This document shows, one piece after another, positions 52,045-61,279 of a stretch of DNA of 64,000 bases. The stretch covers positions 3,192,001 through 3,256,000 of the forward strand of contig NZ_LR723670.1 of assembly GCF_902502825.2 (NCBI RefSeq), in the 5' to 3' direction. Both the position numbers and the translations under genes were made by a program. The notes under the pieces are model-generated. The model was not told the origin of the DNA, did not search any database, and was given only the letters and a program-made list of their open reading frames with translations. This stretch comes from Pseudorhizobium flavum. Its GTDB lineage: Bacteria > Pseudomonadota > Alphaproteobacteria > Rhizobiales > Rhizobiaceae. Every line of letters begins with the position of its first letter. Within the stretch, counting starts at the first letter, position 1.

Positions 52045-52842
52045 TTACCGACGCAACTCCTGAACGAAAAGACGAAAGTGGGCGCTTATTTCCGACAGCC
52101 ACGCCCCGTCTTCCTCGTTATAAATTCCCGACCAGCCGCTTCCCGCAGGAAAGACATGTCGGCGTACTTTCACACCTGCTTCGGACAGACGGTCGGCGTA
52201 TCCGAGCGTCTCATCCCTCAGCGGATCGTCTTCCGCCGTCACCACCAGTGCAGGCGCAACGGCGGCCAAGCGCGAACACATACAAGGCGCTGCATAGGGA
52301 TGCGTGAACCCGCAAAATCCGCGGAGATAATGCATCCAGCCATCGGACCAGCGTTCCCGCATGCCGATCGCGTCCGCCTTGCGGATCGACACCGAACTCA
52401 TCGTCGGGTCGATCAGCGGCGACAGGAGCACCTGCCCTGCAAGGACTCCCGGCATCTGGTCCCGGGCCTTGAGAGCGATGCCAGCCGCCACATTTCCACC
52501 AGCCTCCTCGCCTGCAATCAGGATCGGAGACCGGGCACTGCCCAGTTTGCGTCGCCGTGCGGCTAGGCAGCGCAGCGCTGCAAGCCCGCATTCGACGGCG
52601 CCGGGAAACATGTTCTGCGAGATGCTTCCGTAGTCCGCCTCGACAACAATCGCGCCGCCATTGGCAAGCGCTCCGGCGATGGGCGTTTCACGTTCGGCAG
52701 TTCCTTCCTGTTGGAAAGCACCGCCGCGTAGGTATAGGACGAGCGGGGGAGCCTTTTCCTTCATCGGCGGCTCGTAGAACCGAACCGGCATGGTTGTAGC
52801 GGCCGGCAAACCCAACTCGACCTGTTCCCATCGCATCTCCAT
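52045..52842 (-). CDS. Alpha/beta-hydrolase-fold (HSL-like) protein lacking the nucleophile serine
   Basis: 265 residues from ATG 52842 (MEMRWEQ), which has AGAGG upstream; a GTG 54 nt earlier gives a longer form without a ribosome site. The HSL-type oxyanion motif HGGG reads YLRGGAF, and the nucleophile elbow GDSAGG reads GEEAGGN, so the catalytic Ser is replaced by Glu. The acid (AEDDPLRDE) and a C-terminal His (RRHVFPAG) positions look kept. The protein is probably not a normal esterase and may bind a ligand. It is the first gene of the efflux operon and divergent from a LysR gene. Confidence 0.75.
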   Translation of the reverse strand: MEMRWEQVELGLPAATTMPVRFYEPPMKEKAPPLVLYLRGGAFQQEGTAERETPIAGALANGGAIVVEADYGSISQNMFPGAVECGLAALRCLAARRRKLGSARSPILIAGEEAGGNVAAGIALKARDQMPGVLAGQVLLSPLIDPTMSSVSIRKADAIGMRERWSDGWMHYLRGFCGFTHPYAAPCMCSRLAAVAPALVVTAEDDPLRDETLGYADRLSEAGVKVRRHVFPAGSGWSGIYNEEDGAWLSEISAHFRLFVQELRR

Positions 52843-52992
52843 CGAAACCTCTGCCTGCTCTTTACTCAAGGCAGCTTCTTGTTTCCCTGATGCCACCTGA
52901 TATTATTGTTCAGTGGAAACCGCACAAGTTTCCCGTTCGTACTTCACTATCCACTATATCGGGACAATGTTGCCTCGCAACGAGATCGTGCC
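52843..52992. promoter_or_regulatory. Divergent control region of the efflux operon
   Basis: 150 bp between the hydrolase-like gene and its divergent LysR gene. AT-rich around 52900-52970 (for example TGATATTATTGTTCAG), where the LysR binding site and both promoters should lie. I could not define exact hexamers. Confidence 0.4.
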
Positions 52993-53979
52993 ATGGATCA
53001 ACTTTCTGCTATGCGTGCCTTCGTTCGTGTCGTCGAAACCGGGAACTTCACCCGCGCCGCCCGCTCGCTCGACATGTCCAAGACAACCGTCACCAACATG
53101 GTGCAGAACCTGGAGGGACACCTCAAGGCAAAGCTCCTGAACCGCACCACCCGTCAGGTCGCCGTGACGACCGAAGGGGCCCTCTACTACGAGCGCGCGG
53201 CCCAGTTTTTGACCGACCTCGATGAACTGGACGGCAGCATTTCCTCCTCCCAGGCACAGCCATCCGGCCGACTTCGCGTGGAAATGGCCGGGGCCTTTGC
53301 CGACCTGATCGTCATCCCATCGCTCTGCGACTTCTACTGCAGGTATCCGCAGATCTCGCTCGACATCGGGGTTGGCGACCGGCTCGTGGACTACATCGCC
53401 GAAAATGTCGACTGCGCATTGAGGGCAGGCACGCCGACCGATCAGTCGCTGATCGCCCGCAAGGTCGGTGAGATGAGCCTCAAGACCTACGCATCTCCCG
53501 GCTTCATCGAGATGTTCGGCATGCCGGAACATCCGAGGGATCTCGAAGCCCGCTTCTTCTCCGTCGGATATCTCAACGCCCAGGCCGGAAAGGTCCTGCC
53601 GATGGAGTTCCGGCGGGGGGAAGAGACCTTGGAGATCACGCCCCGCTATGCGGTCTCGGTCAACGACAGCCGCAGTTACGTCGCCGCCGCTCTGTCCGGC
53701 ATGGGCGTGGTACAGGCGCCGCAATTCATGGTTCGGGACGCCGCCGAACGGGGCGAACTGGTGGAAGTCATGACGGAATGGCAGCGGGATCCGATGCCAC
53801 TCTACATCGTCTATCCTCGCACCCGGCACCTCGGTAACCGCGTTCGCGTCTTCGTCGATTGGCTGGTCAGGCTCCTGAAGGAAACCAGCGCCAGCGACGT
53901 CCCACCGGCTCGCGCCCTGTCTGCAGGGAAGAAGCAGGTCACGGCGGACCCCGCTCCGGTCGCAGTCGCAGCCGAATAA
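52993..53979 (+). CDS. LysR-family transcriptional regulator
   Basis: 328 residues. HTH at about 5-60 (FTRAARSLDMSKTTVTNMVQNLE, LLNRTTRQVAVTTEG), effector domain from about 90 (GRLRVEMAGAFADLIVIPSL). ATG 52993 (MDQLSAMRAFVRVVE) is the usual LysR start. Divergent from the efflux operon and therefore its likely regulator, as MexT is for mexEF. The long C-terminal tail (KKQVTADPAPVAVAAE) is Ala/Pro-rich and probably unstructured. Confidence 0.88.
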   Translation: MDQLSAMRAFVRVVETGNFTRAARSLDMSKTTVTNMVQNLEGHLKAKLLNRTTRQVAVTTEGALYYERAAQFLTDLDELDGSISSSQAQPSGRLRVEMAGAFADLIVIPSLCDFYCRYPQISLDIGVGDRLVDYIAENVDCALRAGTPTDQSLIARKVGEMSLKTYASPGFIEMFGMPEHPRDLEARFFSVGYLNAQAGKVLPMEFRRGEETLEITPRYAVSVNDSRSYVAAALSGMGVVQAPQFMVRDAAERGELVEVMTEWQRDPMPLYIVYPRTRHLGNRVRVFVDWLVRLLKETSASDVPPARALSAGKKQVTADPAPVAVAAE

Positions 53980-54366
53980 CGAGCTCGGCGCAACGGCATT
54001 GACTGCCGATGCGCCAAGATCACAAGCAGCTTGGGCCGGATTTGAAGGACACTCTAATACATTCCATCCACCAGTCCCTTGTAGCTTCGATCGGCCGCAC
54101 AACAGCCTGCGGACGGCAGGGCAACTGCGTCGGCGTTGGGGTTAAAGCCTAGCCTGCAAGTCACGCGACAACACCCCGAAGAGGACGATGGGCGGCGTGG
54201 CGGGGAGAAAGACGCAAAACCAGCCAGTGCCGCTGCAACGCCCCGCATATTCGGCCGGGCCCTTGAGGCGGCAAATCGCCGGTAGCCAGGCTGCCCCCAG
54301 GCTCCAAGTTGTCCAGGATGTCCCCAGATGCTCATCCTCGTGGAAGAAACAGGGAATGCCTGCGTC
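53980..54366. other. Gene-free stretch between LysR and SMP-30 genes
   Basis: 387 nt. Open frames here run Arg/Ser-rich and antisense into the SMP-30 gene, without ribosome sites or family motifs. I see no repeat, terminator or RNA gene. It may contain remnants of a lost gene. Confidence 0.45.
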
Positions 54367-55296
54367 TCACGCTTCACGTGGCGTAGTTGGGCTGCCGCGC
54401 ACCGCGAGATAGACGGCATAGAGGCTCTTGCTGGCGGTGATGAAGAGGCGGTTCCGGCGCGGCCCGCCGAAGGCGACATTCGCCACTGTCTCCGGCACGA
54501 GAATTTTCCCGAGCAGATCGCCTTCGGGAGAGAAGCAGTGCACCCCGTCGCCCGCGCTGGTCCAGACATTCCCTTGGACATCGACCCGGAACCCGTCCGG
54601 TAGACCCTTGTCGATCTCGCAAAAGATCCGACCACGAGAGAGTTCCCCCTTATCGTCGACATCGAAGGCCCTGATATGTCGGGGTGCGTTCGGGTCGTGG
54701 CTTGAGGCGGAATCGGCCACGTAGAGTATCCTCTCGTCCGGAGAGAATGCGAGCCCGTTCGGCTGGCCGAAGTCTGTCACGACCGCAGTCAGTTCGCCGC
54801 TCTTCGGGTCCAGCCGGTAGACATTGCAGGTGGCCTGCTCTGGCTCTGCCTGAAAGCCTTCGTAATCGGAAAGAATGCCGTAGGTGGGATCGGTGAACCA
54901 GATCGTATCATCCGAACGCACGACAACGTCGTTGGGCGAATTCAGCCGGCCATCACGGTACCGATCGGCAAGGACGGTCAAGGATCCGTCGATCTCCGTA
55001 CGGGTTACCCGACGCCCCCCATGCTCGCAGGAAACCAGGCGACCCTGCCGGTCGCGGGTATTGCCGTTGACGAAGTTGGAGGGCGCCCTGAAGACGGAAA
55101 TGCCGCCCTCCTCCACCCATCGAAGCATCCTCTGATTGGGGATGTCGCTGAAGATGAGGCACTGCAAATCCGCAAACCAAACAGGCCCTTCCGCCCACCG
55201 GCAACCCGAGTAGAGCTGATCCAGATCAGAACTTCCAACCGTCAGCCGGCGGAAGCGTTCGTCATGGATTTCGTAGATCGACTCTGGCTTTCCCAT
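54367..55296 (-). CDS. SMP-30/gluconolactonase/LRE-family lactonase
   Basis: 309 residues forming a six-bladed propeller family member. Landmarks: WAEGPVWFADLQCLIFSDI (first metal-binding Glu in AEGP), SPNDVVVRSDDTIWFTDPTYG (metal Asn in SPND), FGQPNGLAFSPDERILYVADS (second metal Asn) and LPDGFRVDVQGNVWTSAGDG (metal Asp). Such enzymes open sugar lactones. It is the last gene after two permeases of a sugar ABC transporter, so it may act on the aldonolactone of the imported sugar. Confidence 0.87.
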   Translation of the reverse strand: MGKPESIYEIHDERFRRLTVGSSDLDQLYSGCRWAEGPVWFADLQCLIFSDIPNQRMLRWVEEGGISVFRAPSNFVNGNTRDRQGRLVSCEHGGRRVTRTEIDGSLTVLADRYRDGRLNSPNDVVVRSDDTIWFTDPTYGILSDYEGFQAEPEQATCNVYRLDPKSGELTAVVTDFGQPNGLAFSPDERILYVADSASSHDPNAPRHIRAFDVDDKGELSRGRIFCEIDKGLPDGFRVDVQGNVWTSAGDGVHCFSPEGDLLGKILVPETVANVAFGGPRRNRLFITASKSLYAVYLAVRGSPTTPREA

Positions 55297-55325
55297 GCGT
55301 ATCGTCCGTTGGTTTGATGAAGCAG

Positions 55326-56273
55326 TTACCGCGCCGCCGGCTTGCCGCCTGCGGCGAGGATCACGCCGATGATGATGAGTCCTGTGAGGATCAGGCGGAC
55401 GCCGGCCCCGAAGCCGTATGTGTTGAGCATCGACACCACCAGAAACATGAAGAGAGACGCTCCCCAGATCCCCGGCACGTTCGAATTCCCTCCAGCGACT
55501 GCCGTGCCACCGATGACCACGACGGCAATGGACATCAGCAGATACTCAGCCCCCATGTTGAGAGCAGCCCCACCGGAAAAACTGGCGAGCAGGTATCCGC
55601 ACAGCGAGGCAAGAACGGCGCAAAGAACATAGGTGATGAAGCGCGTGCCATCGACGGGAATGCCGGCCATCCTCGCTGCGAACGGGCTCTGCCCGATCGC
55701 CGAGATCCATCGGCCGTAGATCGTCTTCTCCAGCAGGACCCAGGCGATGACCGACAGCGCTGCTGCCACAATCGCAACGTTTGGAACACCGAGCGTGTAG
55801 GAGGTGCTGAAATCCGCCAGTGCCTCCGGAGGCTTGATGCGCAAACCGCGATTGGTCCAGATTGCTGAAGACTGCACGATGAAACTCATCGACAGCGTGG
55901 CAATGATCGGCGGGATTCGCAGCAGCTTGATGAGGGCAAAATTGGCCACGCCGATCGCAATGCCGATGGCTATCGCCAGGATCAGGCCAAGCAGGATCAT
56001 GCTGTCCTGGACGTCCATGACCTTGAGGGCAACGGTGCCGGAAAGGGTCATGGTGGCGGGAACGGAAAGGTCGATATTGCCTGGGCCGAGCGTGATCACG
56101 AACATCTGCCCGATCCCGACCACGACCGAGAAAGCGGCAAAGGTCAGCGCGGCCTGCGTCAGCCCCAGCGAACTTGAGCCGCCCGTGAACAGGACTGTGA
56201 CGACCCAAACGATGACCGTCGCAGCAAAAGACCAGATCCACGGCTTGCCGGAGAGGCTGTTCAACATGATCAC
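55326..56273 (-). CDS. Sugar ABC transporter permease (RbsC family), second permease
   Basis: 315 residues, about nine hydrophobic segments. RbsC-family features are VITLGPGNIDLSVPATMTLSG and IGGTAVAGGNSNVPGIWGASL. The GTG at 56273 overlaps the preceding stop by GTGA; an ATG two codons later (56267) is equally possible. It pairs with the other permease to make a heterodimer, as in YtfT/YjfF-type transporters. Confidence 0.88.
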   Translation of the reverse strand: MIMLNSLSGKPWIWSFAATVIVWVVTVLFTGGSSSLGLTQAALTFAAFSVVVGIGQMFVITLGPGNIDLSVPATMTLSGTVALKVMDVQDSMILLGLILAIAIGIAIGVANFALIKLLRIPPIIATLSMSFIVQSSAIWTNRGLRIKPPEALADFSTSYTLGVPNVAIVAAALSVIAWVLLEKTIYGRWISAIGQSPFAARMAGIPVDGTRFITYVLCAVLASLCGYLLASFSGGAALNMGAEYLLMSIAVVVIGGTAVAGGNSNVPGIWGASLFMFLVVSMLNTYGFGAGVRLILTGLIIIGVILAAGGKPAAR

Positions 56274-57211
56274 CGCCCCTTCTCCCGCTTTTCCATCCGG
56301 TTCAATGCAAGCCGCATCGCAAGCACGATGATAAGGATCGCTCCCTGCGCACCGATCTGCCAGTCAGGCGAGATGCGCATGAAGGAGAGGAAGGATCCGG
56401 CGAGCGTGAGCGTCAGAGCCCCGATCACCGCGCCTACCGGGGATACGCGCCCGCCAACAAATTCGCCGCCGCCGAGGATCACCCCGGCAATGGACAGCAG
56501 CGTATAGCGAAGCGCAATGTTCGCGTCGGCGGACGTGGTGAGCCCCACGAGCGCGATCCCTGCCAGCATGGCGAAGAAGCCCGCAAGCGCATAGGCTCCC
56601 GCGCGGATGCCGATGACCGACCACCCGGCCCTTTCCACCGAGCGCATGTTGCCCCCAACGCCCCGGATCAACACGCCGAATGTGGAGCGCATGACGAGAA
56701 CATGCGTCAGGACAGCAATCACGAGACTGGCAACGATCGCCATCGGAACGTAAGGCGGCTTCGCGGTCATCAGCGCCCGGGCCCAATCCGGCGCCGCGCC
56801 TCCCGGTGATGGCAGCATGAGGACGGCGAGACCTGCCCACACGAAGCTCATCCCCAGCGTCACAACGATCGAAGGTAGCTGCCGCAGGTGAATGACCACG
56901 CCGAGCGCGGCGTAGACGGCAATGGCACCGGCCAAGATCAGTATCCCGATGGCAGGCGAGGCCTGCAGGAAGGTGGCGGTAACGCAGGCGCAGAAGCTGA
57001 CGAACGCTCCCATGGAGAGGTCAAGATCGTTGACCGCCATGACGAGCATCTGAGCCACGGTCGCGAGCGCGATGGGTACTGCCAGGTTGAACAGGAGGTT
57101 CAGGCCCGTATAGCTCATGGCCCGCGGCTGCATGTAGAAGACCGCGGCAAGAAGCACGGCCAGCGAGACCGCCGGCAGTATCGTCCTTACGGCACCCGAA
57201 GAGAGCTTCAT
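56270..57211 (-). CDS. Sugar ABC transporter permease (RbsC family), first permease
   Basis: 313 residues with about nine hydrophobic segments: LVMAVNDLDLSMGAFVSFCA is the substrate-pathway motif of the family (NDLDLSMG for GGIDLSVG), and IAGVILGGGEFVGGRVSPVG follows near the end. ATG 57211 overlaps the ATPase stop by 4 nt, and its own stop overlaps the next permease. No sugar can be named from the sequence. Confidence 0.88.
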   Translation of the reverse strand: MKLSSGAVRTILPAVSLAVLLAAVFYMQPRAMSYTGLNLLFNLAVPIALATVAQMLVMAVNDLDLSMGAFVSFCACVTATFLQASPAIGILILAGAIAVYAALGVVIHLRQLPSIVVTLGMSFVWAGLAVLMLPSPGGAAPDWARALMTAKPPYVPMAIVASLVIAVLTHVLVMRSTFGVLIRGVGGNMRSVERAGWSVIGIRAGAYALAGFFAMLAGIALVGLTTSADANIALRYTLLSIAGVILGGGEFVGGRVSPVGAVIGALTLTLAGSFLSFMRISPDWQIGAQGAILIIVLAMRLALNRMEKREKGR

Positions 57212-58671
57212 GCCGCTTCACCTCCTGCGAAAGAGGCTGCCAGCACGTTCTCCTCGCTGACGTCTTCACCGGTAAGATGAGCCGCAATCGTGCCGTCACG
57301 GAAAACATAGACGCGATCACAGAGGCAGATCTCGTCCATTTCGGTGGAGTACCAGATAAAGGTCCGGCCGCTCTCGGCCTCCGCGCGCAGAATGTCGTAA
57401 ACCTCCTGCTTGGTTCCAATGTCCACGCCCCGCATCGGATCGTCCATGAGAACCACCTTGGCAGAGGTTGCAAGGGCGCGGGCAAAGAGGACCTTCTGCT
57501 GGTTTCCGCCCGACAGAGACAGGATTGGATTGTGCATGTTCGGGGTTCGTATCTCGATCCGCTTCTTCCAGCCTTCGCTGACCCGATCTTCCTGTTCAGC
57601 GTCGATCAGATTGCGCGACGAGAGCGTCTTCAGGGAGGAAATGCTGAGGTTCTTCAATATGCTCCAGAGCGGGAACGTGCCGTTCAGTCCGCGGTCTCCT
57701 GCCACGAAAGCCATCTTCGGCTCGCGCACTGGCAGCCAGTTGCTGTTCGCCGACAGATAGAGATCGAGGAGTGCCTCGGTCTGTCCGTGCCCACCCAGGC
57801 CAGCAAGACCGATGATCTCGCCCTCGAATGCCTCGAAGCGCATGTCGGAGGCAGACGCCGCAGGAACGGACAGGATCGGCGTTCGCCGTTTGCGACCGAA
57901 GACGCGCCTTTCGGCGCGCTCCCGCACGACGCTCCCCATGGTTTCGACGAGACGGCGCGTGTCGAACTGCCGGGCATCCCTGTCGGCAACCACCTTGCCG
58001 TCCTTCATCACGACGATCCGGTCAGAGGTTGAGAGAATTTCTCCCAGGATGTGTGAGATCAGCAGCACGGAGCCCCCGGAGCCGACGAACCTCCGCACGT
58101 AGGCCATGAGCTGCCCGGCAAGAGCAGCATCTAGCGACGACGTCGGTTCATCCAGGATAACGAGCTTTGGCGCTGCAGAAACGGCAGCGAAATTGATCGC
58201 GATCTCGACCATTTGCCTCTCGGCAATGCTGAGATCCTCGACCACGCTGGCACAGTCGATGCGGTGGTCCGGGAAGATGTCGGACAATTGCTTGCTGACG
58301 AGATCGATGCCGCGGCGTCGCCAGCGACCGCCTCCCAGGTCACCATGCATGATCCGCGCATTCTCGGCGATCGTCAGGTTGGGGCACAGCGACAGCTCCT
58401 GGAATACGCACCGCACACCATTCGCCCGGGCACGGGCGATGCCCGGAGAAGCTGTGTCTCCGCCATAGGCCACGGACCCCTCCTGAGGCGAGAGCGCGCC
58501 ATTGATCACGTTGACGATGGTGGACTTGCCCGCCCCGTTGTGACCCACCAGTCCGACGCACTCTCCGCTTCGGATGACCAGGTCGGCGCCGTCCAGCGCC
58601 TTCACCGCGCCGAAGGCCACCTTGACCCCGCGAGCCGCTACGACCTCTTGATTGAGCACTGCGTTATCCAT
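57208..58671 (-). CDS. Sugar ABC transporter ATPase (RbsA-type, two nucleotide-binding domains)
   Basis: 487 residues. First domain: Walker A GHNGAGKSTIVN, signature LSIAERQMVEIA, Walker B LVILDEPTSSLDA. Second domain: degenerate Walker A (GLGGHGQTEALLD), signature LSGGNQQKVLFARAL, Walker B VVLMDDPMRGVD, in which the usual catalytic Glu is Asp. Degeneration of the second Walker A is common in this family. Fourth-codon overlap with the permease gene and a hairpin upstream separate it from the binding-protein gene. Confidence 0.9.
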   Translation of the reverse strand: MDNAVLNQEVVAARGVKVAFGAVKALDGADLVIRSGECVGLVGHNGAGKSTIVNVINGALSPQEGSVAYGGDTASPGIARARANGVRCVFQELSLCPNLTIAENARIMHGDLGGGRWRRRGIDLVSKQLSDIFPDHRIDCASVVEDLSIAERQMVEIAINFAAVSAAPKLVILDEPTSSLDAALAGQLMAYVRRFVGSGGSVLLISHILGEILSTSDRIVVMKDGKVVADRDARQFDTRRLVETMGSVVRERAERRVFGRKRRTPILSVPAASASDMRFEAFEGEIIGLAGLGGHGQTEALLDLYLSANSNWLPVREPKMAFVAGDRGLNGTFPLWSILKNLSISSLKTLSSRNLIDAEQEDRVSEGWKKRIEIRTPNMHNPILSLSGGNQQKVLFARALATSAKVVLMDDPMRGVDIGTKQEVYDILRAEAESGRTFIWYSTEMDEICLCDRVYVFRDGTIAAHLTGEDVSEENVLAASFAGGEAA

Positions 58672-58707
58672 GGAGATGCTGTCTTGCCAGCCGTTCGCGA
58701 CACAAGT

Positions 58708-58740
58708 ACCGGATGCAGCTGATCATCAGCCGCATCCGGT
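58708..58740 (-). other. Intercistronic hairpin between binding protein and ATPase genes
   Basis: A near-perfect dyad: ACCGGATGCAGCTGAT (58708-58723) and ATCAGCCGCATCCGGT (58725-58740) pair at 15 of 16 positions plus one wobble. There is no U-run. Such hairpins after binding-protein genes usually stabilise the upstream mRNA and lower downstream expression. Confidence 0.7.
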
Positions 58741-58761
58741 CCGGGAGGAGGAGCTCCGCTC

Positions 58762-59778
58762 CTACATCTCTGCGCTGATTACCTTCTGCGCATCTTCCAG
58801 CGAGTACTCGACGTTCGCGACGCCGCCCTTCTCGGTGTTCTCGAGGTTCTCCTCGAGATTGTCCTGGTCGATCCGCAGGAATGGCACCACGAGATCCTTC
58901 TTCACGTCCTTGCCATCGAGGATCTGCTGCGCGACCCAGAAAGCCAGCGTGGAAACGCCGGGTGCGATCGACACGGACATCGTCTCGTAGCCGTTCGCGT
59001 CCTTCTGCTCCTTCCACCAGCGCAACTCGTCCTCGCGGTTGCCCATGATGATGGTCGGTATCGGGCGGTTGGCTGCGGCAAAGGCCTGCGCGGCACCATA
59101 GCCGTCACCACCCTGGGTCACGACTGCGGCAATCTCCGGCAGGCTCGGCAGGATGCCGGCGACTGCACGCTGGGCCACGTCCTGCGCCCAGTCGCCATTG
59201 ACGGAGCCCGCGACCTTGAATTGCGGGTTCTTCTCGACACCCGCCTGAATGCCTGCGTGAATCTCGTCATCCACGGAGACGCCGGCGAGGCCGCGGATCT
59301 CGAGGAGGTTTCCGCCGCCGGGCATCTTCTTGGCGAGGTACTCGATCTGGCTTTCGCCCATCGCCTTGAAGTCCACCGCGATGCGCCATGCACACGGCTC
59401 GGTGACAATGCCATCGAACGAGACCACGATGATCCCTGCGTCGCAGGCTTCCTTGACGGCGCCATTGAGGGCGGTCGGAGATGCGGCATTCAGAACGATC
59501 GCGTCATATCCCTGAAGGATGAGGTTCTGGATCTGCGCGGCCTGCTCCGTCGCCTGGTTTTCTGCTGTGGTGAACGCATCCGCCGCGGCGACAGTGCCCT
59601 GGCTGACGGCCTCCTTGGTGATCTTGTCCCAGCTCGTCAACATTGCCTGGCGCCAGGAGTTGCCGGCGTAGTTGTTGGAAAGCGCAATCTTCTTGTCGGC
59701 GGTCTCGGCCGAAGCGGAGACCGGTACGGCTACGACCGCAAGCGCGATCGATGCCAGAAGCATCTTCCTGATGGTCAT
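58762..59778 (-). CDS. Sugar ABC transporter substrate-binding protein
   Basis: 338 residues with a signal peptide (MTIRKMLLASIALAVVAVPVSASA, cleavage about 24). Periplasmic-binding-protein type 1 features: IALSNNYAGNSWRQAMLTSW, LQGYDAIVLNAASPTALNGAV, DAGIIVVSFDGIV and AAVVTQGGDGYGAAQAF. GGGAGG precedes ATG 59778. First gene of the operon (binding protein, ATPase, two permeases, lactonase). The paired permeases suggest the YtfQ/galactofuranose branch, not certain. Confidence 0.88.
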   Translation of the reverse strand: MTIRKMLLASIALAVVAVPVSASAETADKKIALSNNYAGNSWRQAMLTSWDKITKEAVSQGTVAAADAFTTAENQATEQAAQIQNLILQGYDAIVLNAASPTALNGAVKEACDAGIIVVSFDGIVTEPCAWRIAVDFKAMGESQIEYLAKKMPGGGNLLEIRGLAGVSVDDEIHAGIQAGVEKNPQFKVAGSVNGDWAQDVAQRAVAGILPSLPEIAAVVTQGGDGYGAAQAFAAANRPIPTIIMGNREDELRWWKEQKDANGYETMSVSIAPGVSTLAFWVAQQILDGKDVKKDLVVPFLRIDQDNLEENLENTEKGGVANVEYSLEDAQKVISAEM

Positions 59779-60037
59779 GATTTCCTCCCTGTGCCCCGCG
59801 GGCTCATATATCAGGTCCGCTCCTCAACGGCCCCGTCGACTGATCTTTCTACTGGCGCCCAGGCGTCAGTTTGAAAAGAATGAAGGAGAAGATCGGCCTT
59901 GCAAAGGCGTATCCGAGCAAGCTTGATGCGGAGGATCGCGTTAAATATGCGGGATCCCGCAAGACAAGCGTCGCGGGACGGCGCTTAATGAATCTGGCGC
60001 CTTGCCCGCGCCGACGCCGACGGGGAGGACGTCGCCA
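59779..60037. promoter_or_regulatory. Divergent region between sugar transporter and two-component genes
   Basis: 259 nt. A perfect 14-bp palindrome TGCGGGATCCCGCA (59948-59961) is the most obvious candidate operator. A GGGGAGG ribosome site (60022-60028) serves the histidine kinase gene. No reliable promoter hexamers. Confidence 0.45.
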
Positions 60038-61279
60038 ATGCTGAACCCGACGAGAAGCGCGCTCTTCGATCACTACCTTGGTATCTCGCGGCTGCTGGCG
60101 GGACAGCTCGATTTCAACTCGATCATTCAGGCGGTCGCGGTCGAGATCGGTCACATCATTCCGCATGACCATCTCGACGTCTGTATCAAGATGATCGACG
60201 GAAAGTACCATATCGCCTACGAGAGCGGCCTCGAGACAGCCTGGAGCCAGCATCCCCCGGCCCTGCTGAGCGGAAGCCCGATCCGCAGCCTGCTCTCCGG
60301 CGAAGTCGACCATCTTCTCTCCGGCGACGCCTGCACCGACCCGCGCTTTCATTTCGATGGCGCCTTCTCCAGCCCAATCATCGCCCTTTCATTGCACAGC
60401 CGGCTGCACGTTCCCTTGCGGGTCCAGGGAGACATCATCGGAGCGCTCAGTTGCTCCAGCCACCGGCTCAACCACTACACCATGGAAGATGTAGAGAATG
60501 CCCGCTCGATCGCGGACCTTCTGGCGCCCTACTTCTTCGCCCTGCGTGCAGCGGATCAGGCGAAGCGATCCGCCGTCGTCGAGACGGAGGCACGTGCACG
60601 GGAGGAGGGCCTTCGTCTTGGAGCTCTCAAGCTCACCGAAGCACTCGAAGCGGAACGCCAGAGGATCGGCATGGATCTTCACGATCAGACCCTTGCCGAC
60701 CTGACAAGACTCGCAAGACGCCTGGAGCGTCTGACGCATCTGCCGGACGTGCCGGGTGAGACGCTGGAACCGGTTTTTCGAAGCCTGCAGCACTGTATGC
60801 ACGACCTGCGCCAGATCATCGAAGAGGCCAAGCCGTCGGTGCTGCAACTCTTCGGAGTGACCGAGGCCATAGAAAATCATCTCGAGCGCTCGGTGCGGGA
60901 GACGGGAGGGCAAATCCGCTGCCAGGTTGTCGACGACAGTTGCACAAGCCTCGCGACCCTCGACCAAACCGTCGCGACGGCGCTGTTCCGCATCGTGCAG
61001 GAGGCGATCAACAACGCGGTGCGCCACGGCCAGCCCTCGGAGATCGTCGTGAACCTGCAGAAGGTTGGTAGCGGCCTTTGGGTGATCGTGAACGACGACG
61101 GCGTCGGCATCGGACATCCGCAGGAACAGGTCGGTCACGGCATCGACAACATGCGCACCAGGGCCCGCCTTATCGGCGCCCGTTTCGAGATCGGCTGCAG
61201 GCCGGATGGCCCCGGTACACAGGTGAAGCTCTGGCTTCCACTGGGACACCCGAGGCAGCAACCGACAGGAAGGACATGA
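60038..61279 (+). CDS. Cytosolic GAF-type sensor histidine kinase (HisKA_3)
   Basis: 413 residues with no membrane segment. A GAF domain covers about 15-170 (SRLLAGQLDFNSIIQAVAVEI, VPLRVQGDIIGALSCSS). It is followed by a HisKA_3 dimerisation domain with phospho-acceptor His215 (ERQRIGMDLHDQTLADLTRL) and a HATPase (EAINNAVRHGQPSEI, NDDGVGIG, GHGIDNMRTRARLIGA). This is the NarX/DegS-type kinase core. The stop overlaps the response regulator start. The position between two sugar ABC loci, divergent from one, suggests control of sugar uptake; the signal is unknown. Confidence 0.88.
   Translation: MLNPTRSALFDHYLGISRLLAGQLDFNSIIQAVAVEIGHIIPHDHLDVCIKMIDGKYHIAYESGLETAWSQHPPALLSGSPIRSLLSGEVDHLLSGDACTDPRFHFDGAFSSPIIALSLHSRLHVPLRVQGDIIGALSCSSHRLNHYTMEDVENARSIADLLAPYFFALRAADQAKRSAVVETEARAREEGLRLGALKLTEALEAERQRIGMDLHDQTLADLTRLARRLERLTHLPDVPGETLEPVFRSLQHCMHDLRQIIEEAKPSVLQLFGVTEAIENHLERSVRETGGQIRCQVVDDSCTSLATLDQTVATALFRIVQEAINNAVRHGQPSEIVVNLQKVGSGLWVIVNDDGVGIGHPQEQVGHGIDNMRTRARLIGARFEIGCRPDGPGTQVKLWLPLGHPRQQPTGRT

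Noticed and set aside
54054..54662. 202-codon minus-strand open frame next to the SMP-30 gene
   Set aside because: Overlaps the SMP-30 coding sequence in another frame, Ser/Arg-rich, and lacks a plausible start.
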